DNA from: CAZVPF01 sp964628195
Lineage (GTDB): Bacteria; Planctomycetota; Phycisphaerae; Sedimentisphaerales; Anaerohalosphaeraceae
Length of the DNA: 64,000 nt
NCBI GenBank assembly: GCA_964628195.1
Contig: CAZVPF010000008.1
Coordinates: 1 to 64,000, forward strand
Direction of reading: 5' to 3'
Made by a program: the position numbers and the translations under genes. The notes under the pieces were generated by a model, which saw only the letters and a list, made by a program, of their open reading frames with translations, was not told the DNA's origin and did no database searches. Shown in pieces: positions 38,295 through 46,857 of this stretch (the first letter of the stretch is position 1; the number at the start of each line of letters is the position of its first letter).

Positions 38295-40079
38295 TTATTT
38301 TTTCGATACTACCAGCGCACCCCACGGCTGGAGCGGCGGGACCTTAACTGTTATCTTACCGTCGAGCACGTAAGCGGGCAAATGTTGTTTTTCCACAAGT
38401 GAAGAATAATTTTTCGTCCGTTCTGCGATAGCGTGGGCCTGCCTGTTGTACGGTTTGGGGGTAAGGAGCATAAAATCAAGCTTTTCTGCCGGAAGATCGA
38501 AAGCTTTTGGGCTTATGACAACGCTGAAAGGTTCCCCTTCGCTTCGTTTCAGGTTTTCCATGCCGCGAACGTATTCATAAATTTCCTCGCCGCTTGCAAG
38601 TTCCCAAACGTCGCTTCCCTTTTTGCCGGGCACGACCTGCGACTTACCCCAGTCGATAAGGTGCACGACCACCGGGCTCTTGCCTGAATAGGCCCCGGTG
38701 CGAACAAAAGCGCATACTTCGTTTTCGGTGTTCTCGATGTAAAGAGGCTTGTCTTTCTCTCCAACACCTTCGGTTAGTATGCCGGTTGTGCTGTAGTCAT
38801 AAGCTCTTTCGTAACCGTCAAGGTAATCACAAATCCCGCGAATGAAACCGAAGGTGGCTGCGTAGTCTTCGGGCTCGCCGAAGAACCTGCCCGCCCCGTC
38901 CGGTGTCTGCTCGAATGTGTCCCAGGGAACCATTCCCAACGCACCGTTTGCGTAAAGCGTCGCGACGACCTTGGTATCCAGCGCCACCTTTTCTTCATGG
39001 ATAACTTCAAGCCCGAGCAGTTTCGCGCTGCCGGTTATCTGGAACTTTCCGAGCTGTTCGGCGAGCATCATCCTTTCACGCAGATGCTGAGGGTTTGCAG
39101 AGACCATCATAAGCTCAGATATGCCCATGTCGAAAAGCTGCTGCAGCGGCTCCCATTTCTGGAACGAACCGTTATTGCAGCAAACTGGTATATCCCAGCC
39201 TGCGTATTCCTTTATGTCCTTAATGAGCTTTTCGAAAAAGACCAGCGAAATATCTTTCCAATATTGGTACCAGTAGTCCTTGAACGGCCCTTTATACTTA
39301 TAGGAGAAATCATCACCGATCGGGGCGTTTTTCGCGAGCAGGTACTCTTTATAGTTAAAGCTCTCGATGTCATCGATGCCGAGCTCTTTGAGTTTCTCTG
39401 CCGGCACATTCTCGGCAAGCCATTTGGTAAAACCCGCCACGCCTGTCTCCGTAAAGCCTCCGCCGCATGTGCTGACGGCGAGGAAGTGGTGGTCGGGTGC
39501 GTCGCGCTGGAGAAGGTCGCAGCCCGCGTCGACGAGCTTTTTGTAGAACTCAAGGTGGCCGTCATAATACTCCGGGTTGGATATGTCGCCGATAAGCTGC
39601 GGGTCCTTCCATGTGCGGATAAACGCCATCACCGACGGCTTGCCCTGGATATCTGTCATTACGAGCTTGGTCTTCCAGTCGACCAGGGCCCTGTCGCCTA
39701 TCCAGCAGGGGATATGCTGGGCACCGGAGCCGCAATATGTATACCCCATTTCATGGAGCTTCTGGACGGCGTTCAGCTCGCGTTCGGTGAACCATAAATA
39801 CGACCAGTCGATGCGCGTCAGGTGGAAGGTCGGAGCCACGCGGAAAATATTTTTATCGTCTTCGTAGGGCACGTCGCGGATTGTGAGCGTTCGCATTGAA
39901 ACGTCGCTGTAATTTGGAAAGTTTGTTTCCCATGTCCGCGGCTGGGTCATTTCATGGAAGACAGAGTAGGAGGTGTCTCCTTTTTTGGCGGTAATATCAG
40001 AGCAGGCGGTCAAAAGCAGCGCGGCGATCATAAGTGCTGCAATGATGATGAGACGGCTGAAAGTTTTGCGGTTTTCCAT
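38295..40079 (-). CDS. Lipoprotein with glycoside-hydrolase-like TIM-barrel features
   Basis: The 594-residue protein is a lipoprotein: MENRKTFSRLIII, a hydrophobic core and lipobox L23-T24-A25-C26. The start at 40079 has AAGGG upstream; a longer frame to 40163 lacks one. The mature chain looks like a (beta/alpha)8 hydrolase of the GH42/GH-A superfamily type: FHLTRIDWSYLWF, ELNAVQKLHEMGYTYCGSG, KLVDAGCDLLQRDAPDHHF, GWDIPVCCNNGSF and ALGMVPWDTFEQTPDG fall at the spacing of barrel strands, followed by a beta-rich C-terminal domain ending PPLQPWGALVV. Catalytic acids cannot be assigned with certainty (candidates are Asp in QRDAPDHH and Glu in ISELMM). It is in a probable operon with the UroD-like and MFS genes. 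Confidence 0.72.
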   Translation of the reverse strand: MENRKTFSRLIIIAALMIAALLLTACSDITAKKGDTSYSVFHEMTQPRTWETNFPNYSDVSMRTLTIRDVPYEDDKNIFRVAPTFHLTRIDWSYLWFTERELNAVQKLHEMGYTYCGSGAQHIPCWIGDRALVDWKTKLVMTDIQGKPSVMAFIRTWKDPQLIGDISNPEYYDGHLEFYKKLVDAGCDLLQRDAPDHHFLAVSTCGGGFTETGVAGFTKWLAENVPAEKLKELGIDDIESFNYKEYLLAKNAPIGDDFSYKYKGPFKDYWYQYWKDISLVFFEKLIKDIKEYAGWDIPVCCNNGSFQKWEPLQQLFDMGISELMMVSANPQHLRERMMLAEQLGKFQITGSAKLLGLEVIHEEKVALDTKVVATLYANGALGMVPWDTFEQTPDGAGRFFGEPEDYAATFGFIRGICDYLDGYERAYDYSTTGILTEGVGEKDKPLYIENTENEVCAFVRTGAYSGKSPVVVHLIDWGKSQVVPGKKGSDVWELASGEEIYEYVRGMENLKRSEGEPFSVVISPKAFDLPAEKLDFMLLTPKPYNRQAHAIAERTKNYSSLVEKQHLPAYVLDGKITVKVPPLQPWGALVVSKK

Positions 40080-40107
40080 TTTTTCCCTTTCAAATATGTG
40101 ACTATTT

Positions 40108-41181
40108 TTACGGTTTATATTTCCTGCCTTTTTCGAGGAAATAAAGGATTGTTTCGTATTCAATTTCCGGCGGTTCGGAATGGTCGGTGTGCAGGATGTA
40201 TCCGCCGCCGTTTTTCATAACATACTCGACTTTTTCAAATTCCTTGTCGATCTGCTGCTTGTCGTTTGCCGTGAGGGTCCGAACATCAAAGCCGCCGAAG
40301 AACGCTATTTTGTCTCCGAATTTGTCGAACAGGGTCGGCAGGTCCATGCCTGCTTTTACTTCCATCGCCTGGAGGCAGTCCATCCCGGCCTCGATAAGCC
40401 CCGGCACCAGCGGTTCCACAAAGCCGCACGAGTGCACCATAACCTTGCATCCGATGCTGTGGGCGTGGTCGAAAAGCAGCTTATGTCCGGGCAGCATTAT
40501 CTCTTTATACATCTGCGGAGACATGAAAGGTTTTTGCTTGAAGCCCATGTCCTCGAAGTAGAACATACCGTCGGGCTTGCCTGCTTTTTCAAATAGCACG
40601 TCAATGTGATTTATCGTAAACTGTGCGTATGTCATTACCATGTCCCTTACCCAATCCGGGTCCATGGCCATTCCCATCAGAAGGTATTCGTGACCGCAAA
40701 GTCTTGTCATCTGCTCGAACGGTGCCAGTTCGGAACGGTGCAGGAACCTGTCGTTTTGGGCTGCGATTTTTTTTTCGGCTGCATATCCATCCACATCGAT
40801 CCTTCTTTCGTCAAACTCCGTCAAAAAAGGCTTGGCGTGCTTTTCCCACGTCGCCCTGTCCTTGACCAGAAAGTCCACGTGTTCGGGTGTGCTCTCATGT
40901 GCTTTGTGAACCCGTAATTTTGCCCCGTTGCCGTCGAGTACGAGCTTTGTCTCTTCGGTTTCCTCAAGGATTTGCGGCTCGAAGTCGAGGTTTGCTATAA
41001 ACTGCACCGCTGCTCCGGCGCGTCTCATATCCAAGTCAAAATGTTCCCAGAAATCACGGTCCGGCAAATGACCCTGCTCTATCCATTTGACCAGCGCCGA
41101 TTCCCATGGTGTAAGTGAGACAGGCATCTGCCCGCCATTGTCGCGGTTCAGCGCGGCTGTAACTTTTTCTATGCTTGTCAT
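40108..41181 (-). CDS. UroD-superfamily protein, MtaA/CmuA-like methyltransferase
   Basis: The 357-residue protein belongs to the uroporphyrinogen decarboxylase superfamily. It has the zinc-type motif H250-S-C252-G in KVMVHSCGFVEP and FFGGFDV at 295-301, as in cobamide- or corrinoid-dependent methyltransferases of the MtaA/CmuA branch, rather than the heme-pathway HemE signatures (no typical PAWWMRQAGR-type N-terminus is seen). It may transfer methyl groups from a methoxylated or methylated substrate. It lies 28 bp before the lipoprotein gene and 52 bp after the MFS gene. The pairing of such a protein with sugar-hydrolase-like and transporter genes suggests demethylation of an imported compound; this is inference. 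Confidence 0.85.
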   Translation of the reverse strand: MTSIEKVTAALNRDNGGQMPVSLTPWESALVKWIEQGHLPDRDFWEHFDLDMRRAGAAVQFIANLDFEPQILEETEETKLVLDGNGAKLRVHKAHESTPEHVDFLVKDRATWEKHAKPFLTEFDERRIDVDGYAAEKKIAAQNDRFLHRSELAPFEQMTRLCGHEYLLMGMAMDPDWVRDMVMTYAQFTINHIDVLFEKAGKPDGMFYFEDMGFKQKPFMSPQMYKEIMLPGHKLLFDHAHSIGCKVMVHSCGFVEPLVPGLIEAGMDCLQAMEVKAGMDLPTLFDKFGDKIAFFGGFDVRTLTANDKQQIDKEFEKVEYVMKNGGGYILHTDHSEPPEIEYETILYFLEKGRKYKP

Positions 41182-41233
41182 AAAGCCTCTGTGCTAATAA
41201 TTATTTATTATTCCTGATATGTTTGTAAATAAG

Positions 41234-42631
41234 CTATTCTTCTCTGCCTATGGGCAAAAAGGGTATCATACAAATACCCGGTATCGCCGCGACAGCCGAG
41301 ACCAAAAACAGCATTTCATAACCTATATGCTCCTGCATGATGCCGCTTATACCCGAAGGCAGGAAAAAACCGAGACTCATGAGCGCAGTGGAAATAGCGA
41401 AATGTGATGTTTTGTGCATTCCCTTTGCGATAGCGTGCATGAAGTAGAAAAATGCGCTAAAACCCATCCCGTAACCAAGGCTTTCGATGCATACCGTAAT
41501 GAAAACCGCCCGGTTGAAGGTATATCCCCAGAAAGAGAACTCGACAAAAGTCTGGATCTTTGCGACATACCAGTACAGCAGGTTCGGAGCGCTCATGCAG
41601 ATCGCAAGTATGACGAAAGTTCTTTTGAGTCCCCATTTTTTGATTATCCATCCGCCGAGCAGTCCGCCGACAATGGTAAAAGGCATATCGGCAAATGCGC
41701 GGATCATCGAGACCGAGGCAACGTCAAGTGCGTAACCACCGGCGTCGACGGGGTCCATGAAGAACGGCGGGGCCATTCTTCTAAGCAGCCCTTCACCGAA
41801 ACGGAATATGAAAATGAAAATAATTACCAGGGCGACTTTGTTCATGGTCAGGTAGTCTTTGATAGCCTCCAGAAGAGGGAAGCCCTTGCTGTCCCTGACC
41901 GGTTTGTCGTCGGCGGCTTTGGGCAGGCAAAACAGGTTATAAATCGCTCCTAAAAGCACAAGCCCTGTCAATATTCCGTACATCCAAATCCAGCCGACTG
42001 TTTTACTGTCCTGTGCCTCGTTGACCCTGCCTGCGAGATTAATGAGCAGGGCGATTGTGGCGATTATTCCTATTCTTATTGCCGCAGTCTTTACCCCAAC
42101 GAAACCCGCCTGTAATCTCGGCGGAAGAATGCGGATATAGTAACCGTCAATGGCGATGCGGAAAAAGGAAAAGATAATCGCAAGCCCGAGAAAAGCGATC
42201 ACCGACATCGTTGTAAAAGCAACCTGTATATAAAGAGTAAAACCTATAAACGCTGTAAACAATGTAACAATGAAAAAGAACACCACGGTCAGGTTTCGCT
42301 TGGAGCCCCACTGGTCGACGAACGGCGCCCATAAAAACGCCATCGTAAGCGGCAGGTGAATGAAAGAAAGGTACCCGATAAAGGCGTTGGAGTAACCCAT
42401 GTCCTTATACATAATGGTCACACCGTCCTGGAGCACACCTCCTTCGATAACGCCCTGAATGAGGTATATCGCAGGTATGAAAATCCAAGGGCTTGAGAGA
42501 ATTGCCGCGGCCAGGCCTTTTTTCTCCGCGCCGACGTCCCTTATCATACCGCGCGAGTCAAGAGCCTGTGCCACACCCTCGTTCTGTTTTTTGGGCTGGG
42601 TGCTGTCGCCACTGTTTTCCGCTTTATCCAT
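41234..42631 (-). CDS. Major facilitator superfamily transporter, AmpG-like
   Basis: The 465-residue protein has about 12 hydrophobic segments. After a hydrophilic N-terminus of about 40 residues come IPAIYLIQGVIEGGVLQDG, the GYSNAFIGYLSFIHLPLT region and the loop APFVDQWGSKRNLTVV, whose D-x-W-G-S-K-R matches the MFS motif A position. The pattern resembles the AmpG and acetyl-CoA-transporter-like branch of MFS, which carry sugar- or peptidoglycan-derived substrates. AAAGGA lies 9 nt upstream of ATG. It is the first gene of the putative four-gene minus-strand operon. The substrate is unknown. Confidence 0.85.
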   Translation of the reverse strand: MDKAENSGDSTQPKKQNEGVAQALDSRGMIRDVGAEKKGLAAAILSSPWIFIPAIYLIQGVIEGGVLQDGVTIMYKDMGYSNAFIGYLSFIHLPLTMAFLWAPFVDQWGSKRNLTVVFFFIVTLFTAFIGFTLYIQVAFTTMSVIAFLGLAIIFSFFRIAIDGYYIRILPPRLQAGFVGVKTAAIRIGIIATIALLINLAGRVNEAQDSKTVGWIWMYGILTGLVLLGAIYNLFCLPKAADDKPVRDSKGFPLLEAIKDYLTMNKVALVIIFIFIFRFGEGLLRRMAPPFFMDPVDAGGYALDVASVSMIRAFADMPFTIVGGLLGGWIIKKWGLKRTFVILAICMSAPNLLYWYVAKIQTFVEFSFWGYTFNRAVFITVCIESLGYGMGFSAFFYFMHAIAKGMHKTSHFAISTALMSLGFFLPSGISGIMQEHIGYEMLFLVSAVAAIPGICMIPFLPIGREE

Positions 42632-42760
42632 TCAATTTCCTTTCATTATGAAAAAGCACGCCCCCTGAACTGCTGATACATACCCGCTGTCATAATTATA
42701 CAATAAACTCATGACAGTATTAAACCACATCCATGTTTGACATGTCAAGAAAAGACCCAT

Positions 42761-42796
42761 AAAAAAAGCCGGGTCACCATTAAATGCCCCGGCTTT
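42761..42796 (-). terminator. Rho-independent terminator after the 42816 lipoprotein gene
   Basis: Stem AAAGCCGGG/CCCGGCTTT (42765-42773 with 42788-42796), 9 bp, loop 14 nt, followed by T-rich sequence on the minus strand (seven T in all, 42767-42761). It lies 20 bp after the small lipoprotein stop, and isolates it from the MFS operon. Confidence 0.87.
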
Positions 42797-42815
42797 GATG
42801 TGTGCAATGGCGGTT

Positions 42816-43010
42816 TTAGTTGTAATTCGCCGAATACGGGTTGCACTTGCCCGGATCGGCTGATTCTTTAGTTCTTACACAAGGCTCAAGCCTGTTTTCG
42901 CCTGCTTTATCAAGGTTTGTTTCGGCAGATTTACAGCCCGATAAAACCATAACAGTCAATAACATAGAACAAAACAGTATATCAATATATCTTTTTTTAT
43001 CGGAATTCAT
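42816..43010 (-). CDS. Small lipoprotein, 64 residues
   Basis: The protein has a lipoprotein signal (MNSDKKRYIDILFCSM, hydrophobic LLTVMVLSGC) with lipobox L23-S24-G25-C26. The mature part of about 39 residues is hydrophilic and contains two more Cys residues that could form a disulfide (EPCVRTKESADPGKCN). No family is recognised. A clear terminator lies behind it, and it is a separate unit from its neighbours. Confidence 0.7.
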   Translation of the reverse strand: MNSDKKRYIDILFCSMLLTVMVLSGCKSAETNLDKAGENRLEPCVRTKESADPGKCNPYSANYN

Positions 43011-43277
43011 CTTAATTCAATAAATACTATCCCGCATGATGCTGTGATGTTCGGGACAAAATTTCAAAAGGTCCCATAAAACAGAACATGTCCATATTTT
43101 TACACTTTTAACTGTCGTTTTAATATCATTTCAAGATTTCAGGAAATTGAAAAAAATTACTTCGGTCGCCCCATTATTATGCCGATGTTTTATTCGGCTT
43201 AAGTACCGCAGACCGGATTTCGTTTTTCCGGTAAATTAAATCAGTTCTGCCCGACAGGCAGCAAACGGGAGATCGAT

Positions 43278-43697
43278 ATGTTTGAGATATTCGGACTCAA
43301 AAAGAAACAGGATAAGATAAAGATACTTGTTGTGGACGATGAGCCTAATATTGTCCAGACACTTCAGGACCGCCTGGAGATGAATGAATACAACGTCGTT
43401 ACCGCAACCAACGGCAAGGAAGGGCTGGATACGGCACTTGCTGAAAAGCCGGATATAATCCTGCTTGACGTTATCATGCCCATTATGGACGGTCATGAGA
43501 TGCTCGAAGCCCTGCGCAAGGAGCAGGACGGCAGGGATATCGCGGTAATAATGCTCACGGCCAGAAGCCAGATGCAGGATATCGCCCGAGCCAACGCATG
43601 CGGCATCGAGGATTACATCGTAAAACCTTTTGATCTCAGTGAGCTGCTTGAGAAGATCGAGAGTATCGTCGAGAGTCGAAAGGCAGCGGCGAAATAA
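43278..43697 (+). CDS. Response regulator, receiver domain only
   Basis: The 139-residue protein is a CheY-like receiver with no output domain. Key residues are D20-D21 in VVDDEP, phosphoacceptor D64 in LLDVIMPIMDG, T94 in MLTAR and K116 in IVKPFD. An N-terminal extension of about 12 residues (MFEIFGLKKKQD) is basic. GGGAG lies about 7 nt upstream of ATG. No kinase or effector is adjacent, so its partner is not in this window. It could act by protein-protein contact as CheY or Spo0F do. Confidence 0.93.
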   Translation: MFEIFGLKKKQDKIKILVVDDEPNIVQTLQDRLEMNEYNVVTATNGKEGLDTALAEKPDIILLDVIMPIMDGHEMLEALRKEQDGRDIAVIMLTARSQMQDIARANACGIEDYIVKPFDLSELLEKIESIVESRKAAAK

Positions 43698-43734
43698 TAC
43701 GGGACACGAGGATCTCGGGGTAAGAGGAAAATCT

Positions 43735-43759
43735 AAGCCGGTCAGTGCCGGCTTATTTT
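43735..43759 (+). terminator. Rho-independent terminator after response regulator
   Basis: AAGCCGG-TCAGTG-CCGGCTT, a 7-bp stem with a 6-nt loop, followed by ATTTTA. It ends the plus-strand response-regulator transcript and its right part overlaps the 3' end of the convergent gene at 43753. Confidence 0.75.
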
Positions 43760-44361
43760 ATGCGCGGCGCGACCCTGTGCCGGCTGATAATATCCGACCA
43801 GTCAACGGGCTGTTTGTTCAGTTCGAGCAGTTCGGCGGAGATTATAACCCATTTCAAGGCGGGGTTTTTGACGAAAGTCGTCTTTGTCTTGGCGAATACT
43901 ATCTGCGGCCCTTGGCCCTGAACAAGACTCGGGGCAAGATGCACAACATGCTCTGCGGTTACCGTCGCAAGGTTTTGCTCTGTCTGCATTTCAAGCGTTT
44001 CATAACGCGCCTTGATTTTCTCCGCAACAGGGTCCTTGAGCACGGTCCGGACAGTGAGCATCAGTTCATCCTTGTTGTCGTGGATAATGTCCGTATACTC
44101 AGGGTGGATGTGCTGTTCTATCAAACCGGGGCTTTGCTCTGTGACGGCGCGTTTGAGTTTGTCGAAAATTAATTCAACCTGTTCGGAATCGGTTTTAACG
44201 AGGTGATCCACCGCAAAAGCGGAAACGAAAACTACGAAAGACACAAGCAACGTCGTTCGCGGCACCTTGCCTGGTATAAACTGCCTCGCCGCTTCAATAA
44301 TCACAAGCAGCACAGCCGCTGTAATGATCAGCGGCCAGGGTGACTGGTATATCGCATTCAT
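43753..44361 (-). CDS. Membrane protein of unknown function
   Basis: The 202-residue protein has two N-terminal hydrophobic segments (IITAAVLLVIIEAA, about 12-25, and TTLLVSFVVFVSAFAV, about 36-51), then a soluble domain of about 150 residues. The soluble part (VELIFDKLKRAVTEQSPGLIEQHIHPEYTD, then alternating beta-strands) looks like a cystatin/NTF2-type fold, with helix then curved sheet. It ends WSDIISRHRVAPRIK. It lies 19 bp after UPF0210 and is likely cotranscribed with it. Whether it works with UPF0210 is not known. Confidence 0.72.
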   Translation of the reverse strand: MNAIYQSPWPLIITAAVLLVIIEAARQFIPGKVPRTTLLVSFVVFVSAFAVDHLVKTDSEQVELIFDKLKRAVTEQSPGLIEQHIHPEYTDIIHDNKDELMLTVRTVLKDPVAEKIKARYETLEMQTEQNLATVTAEHVVHLAPSLVQGQGPQIVFAKTKTTFVKNPALKWVIISAELLELNKQPVDWSDIISRHRVAPRIK

Positions 44362-44380
44362 AGTTTCACCGGATTTAACG

Positions 44381-45742
44381 TCAGTTTCTAAGCGCGCGTA
44401 TCGGTGCCGGCATCCTGCCTTTGCGGGCGATAAAATCGTGCGAAGCCTTTTTCGCGACCTTCATAACCGGTGCCGATCCGAGCAGCCCGCCGAAGTGGAC
44501 TATCTGTCCTGCTTTTTTGCCCGGTGCCGGAATAACCCGCACACTTGTAGTCTTGTTGTTTGCGACACCTATTGCAAGCTCGTCGGCGATTATCGCAGAT
44601 ATCACGTCGGCCGGAGTGTCCCCGGGTATCGCGAACATGTCCATGCCCACCGAGCAAACGCTTGTCAGGGCCTCGAGCTTTTCGAGATTGAGCGCTTTTG
44701 ATTTAACGGCACGGATCATTCCTGCGTCTTCGCTTACCGGTATGAAAGTCCCCGAAAGCCCGCCCACGTTGCCCGATGCCATCGAGCCGCCTTTCTTAAC
44801 GGCGTCTATGAGCAGTGCAAGGGCGGCCGTAGAACCGGGCAGGCCCATTCGAGACACGCCCATCGCCTCGATTATCTCGGCGACCGAATCCCCTGCTGCG
44901 GGTGTGGCTGCGAGAGAAATATCGACAATCCCGAACTCGACCCCGAGCATCGACGCTATCTCCCTGCCGATAAGCTCGCCGGCACGTGTAATCTTAAATA
45001 CCGTCCTCTTTATCACCTCCGAAAGCTCGGTCATATCTGCATGGGGGTTCTGGTCGATAACCGCTTTGACCACGCCAGGGCCTGAGATGCCGACATTCAG
45101 TGAAAAGTCGGGCTCGCCTATCCCGTGATGAGCCCCTGCCATAAACGGGTTGTCCTGCGGCACATTGGCAAAAACCGCCAGCTTTGCACAGCCGATACCG
45201 TTACCGCTCTTCGCGGCGATGTCCTTTATAACATGGCCTGTCTTTTCTATCGCGGTCATATTCATTCCAGCGTCGGTCGTGGCAAGGTTTAAAAATGCGC
45301 AAAGTCTTTTCGTTGCCGACAGGGCATTGGGCAGCGCATTGATAAGGTTCTCGTCTGCCGCTGTCATGCCCTTTTCAACGTGTGCGCCGAAACCTCCGAT
45401 AAAGTCGATGCCGATATCAGCCACAGCCCTGTCAAGCGCCCTGGCAAGCTTGACCGCGGTGCTTACGTTTTTCGGCAAAGGCTCAAGCAGCAGCGCAGCA
45501 GGTGTGATGGATATCCGCCTGTTGGTTATGGGTATCCCGTACTTTGCCTGAAGCTGGTCGGCGTATTTCTTGAGCTTCCTGCCGTTTTCGGAGACTTTCT
45601 TATGAACCGAACCGGCAAGCTCGCCGATGTCCCTGCTCATGCAGTCCTTCAGGTTTATGCCCAGCGTAACCGTCCGGATATCCAGGTGCTGGTGCAGGGT
45701 CATATTGACTGTCTCAAAAACTTCCTCAACCGTTATGCTCAT
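44381..45742 (-). CDS. UPF0210 (DUF711) family protein
   Basis: The 453-residue protein is a member of the DUF711/UPF0210 family, widespread in anaerobic bacteria and archaea and without proven activity. Conserved Gly-rich blocks include FIGGFGAHVEKGMTAAD, GIGEPDFSLNVGISGPGVV, STAALALLIDAVKKGG and GGLSGTFIPVSEDAGMI. Start: ATG at 45742 (MSITVEEV) has AGGG about 7 nt upstream; a GTG at 45748, overlapping the ACT gene by 4 bases, is possible. It is preceded by the ACT-domain gene, its usual genomic partner, which may give amino-acid regulation. Confidence 0.92.
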   Translation of the reverse strand: MSITVEEVFETVNMTLHQHLDIRTVTLGINLKDCMSRDIGELAGSVHKKVSENGRKLKKYADQLQAKYGIPITNRRISITPAALLLEPLPKNVSTAVKLARALDRAVADIGIDFIGGFGAHVEKGMTAADENLINALPNALSATKRLCAFLNLATTDAGMNMTAIEKTGHVIKDIAAKSGNGIGCAKLAVFANVPQDNPFMAGAHHGIGEPDFSLNVGISGPGVVKAVIDQNPHADMTELSEVIKRTVFKITRAGELIGREIASMLGVEFGIVDISLAATPAAGDSVAEIIEAMGVSRMGLPGSTAALALLIDAVKKGGSMASGNVGGLSGTFIPVSEDAGMIRAVKSKALNLEKLEALTSVCSVGMDMFAIPGDTPADVISAIIADELAIGVANNKTTSVRVIPAPGKKAGQIVHFGGLLGSAPVMKVAKKASHDFIARKGRMPAPIRALRN

Positions 45743-45744
45743 AT

Positions 45745-46035
45745 TCACACCCTGTGCATCATTTTGAATATCGTTTCGTTCTGGAACGTTATGTTAAGCT
45801 GCATTTCCTTGGCGATCCTGTCAAGTTTCTTTTGAAGGGTCTCAAGCGAAACCGTCGCCTCGACGAGATCGCAGGCCATAGTCATCACGAAATACTGTTC
45901 CATAATCTTCTGGTTGACGTCGACGATGTTGATATTGAGCTTTGCCATAGCGGTTGCGAGCCTGGCGATGATTCCGACCTTATCGACACCGGTAACGGTG
46001 ACGATAAATATCTGGGACTGGTTTTTAGCGGGCAT
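45745..46035 (-). CDS. ACT-domain protein (UPF0237-like)
   Basis: The 96-residue protein is a single ACT domain, a small-molecule-binding regulatory fold. The sequence SQIFIVTVTGVDKVGIIARLATAMAKLNINIVDVNQ is the classical beta-alpha-beta start. It is known to be associated genomically with UPF0210 proteins. The start at 46035 has GGGAG about 7 nt upstream; a start at 46062 would lie deeper in surE. It overlaps the surE 3' end by 11 bases. Ligand is unknown. Confidence 0.92.
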   Translation of the reverse strand: MPAKNQSQIFIVTVTGVDKVGIIARLATAMAKLNINIVDVNQKIMEQYFVMTMACDLVEATVSLETLQKKLDRIAKEMQLNITFQNETIFKMMHRV

Positions 46036-46798
46036 TTTCGCTCCCTTTACAATTAAAGTCAATTTCTCTAAGCACCTTGTTCTTGTTGTAATCGGTCATG
46101 TTATTATGAAGCGCGGTCACCGTTATGTACCCATCTTCGAGATACGCCGTGTCGTGCGGCGGAGAACCGGAATAAGGAGGCTGACCGGTTATCTGAAAAA
46201 CGACCCGCCCGTTATTCTTCTCGATGGTTTCATATTTCTCTATATAGGGTATATTCGACTGATCGGCAATCCGAACGCCTTTTGGTTCAGCCTGTCCTAT
46301 TCGCGGTACGTTAATATTTACGATATCGCCCGGCTGAAGAGGCATGATACGTTTTAGAACATCCACACCCACCCGGCAGCATTTCTTTATATCCGGCACA
46401 GTTCCATCCGGCCCGGTCGCCGCACTGAGCGCGACAGCCGGAAGATTTTGTATCGCCGCCTCTGCCGCTGCCGCCACGGTCCCGGAATACCGAACGTTGA
46501 TACCCACGTTGGCCCCGATGTTGATGCCCGAAACCACCATGTCGATATGACGGTCGACAAGTTCACGAACCGCGAGCTTCACGCAGTCAGCCGGTGAGCC
46601 TTCGACTGCGTAGCCGCTGAAGTATTCGGTGGTTACTTTTTCGCAGACTATGGGGCGCAGAGTTATCGAATGGCTCTGGCCGGATCGGCAGATATGCGGA
46701 GCCACGACGGTCACATCCGCAAAATCGGCAAGGAGGTTGTAAAGTGCGCTCATGCCGGGCGCATGTATTCCGTCGTCATTCGTCAGCAAAATGTGCAT
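46025..46798 (-). CDS. surE: 5'/3'-nucleotidase SurE
   Basis: SurE removes phosphate from nucleoside monophosphates and short polyphosphates in the cytosol. The 257-residue protein opens MHILLTNDDGIHAPGM with catalytic metal ligands D8 and D9; the Ser in PHICRSGQSHSIT (about 36-47) and the Asn region SGINIGANVG complete the site. Length matches the family (250-265). It is the first gene of an operon with ACT, UPF0210 and the 43753 membrane protein. Confidence 0.95.
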   Translation of the reverse strand: MHILLTNDDGIHAPGMSALYNLLADFADVTVVAPHICRSGQSHSITLRPIVCEKVTTEYFSGYAVEGSPADCVKLAVRELVDRHIDMVVSGINIGANVGINVRYSGTVAAAAEAAIQNLPAVALSAATGPDGTVPDIKKCCRVGVDVLKRIMPLQPGDIVNINVPRIGQAEPKGVRIADQSNIPYIEKYETIEKNNGRVVFQITGQPPYSGSPPHDTAYLEDGYITVTALHNNMTDYNKNKVLREIDFNCKGSENAR

Positions 46799-46857
46799 TA
46801 AACAGGACCCTTATAAATACTGATCATTTTCAGCGATTTTAATCCATAACGAACCGA

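Noticed and set aside
38278..38296. AAGAGC/GCTCTT hairpin at the end of the lipoprotein gene
   Set aside because: Short stem, no T-run on the minus strand, and it overlaps the stop codon inside a likely operon.
40108..41181. Assignment as heme-pathway uroporphyrinogen decarboxylase (hemE)
   Set aside because: The N-terminal signatures of HemE are missing, while H-S-C-G and FGGFD motifs and the genomic context fit the methyltransferase branch.
43753..43759. Response-regulator terminator as also terminating the minus-strand gene
   Set aside because: The minus-strand gene ends inside the hairpin and no T-run follows on that strand.
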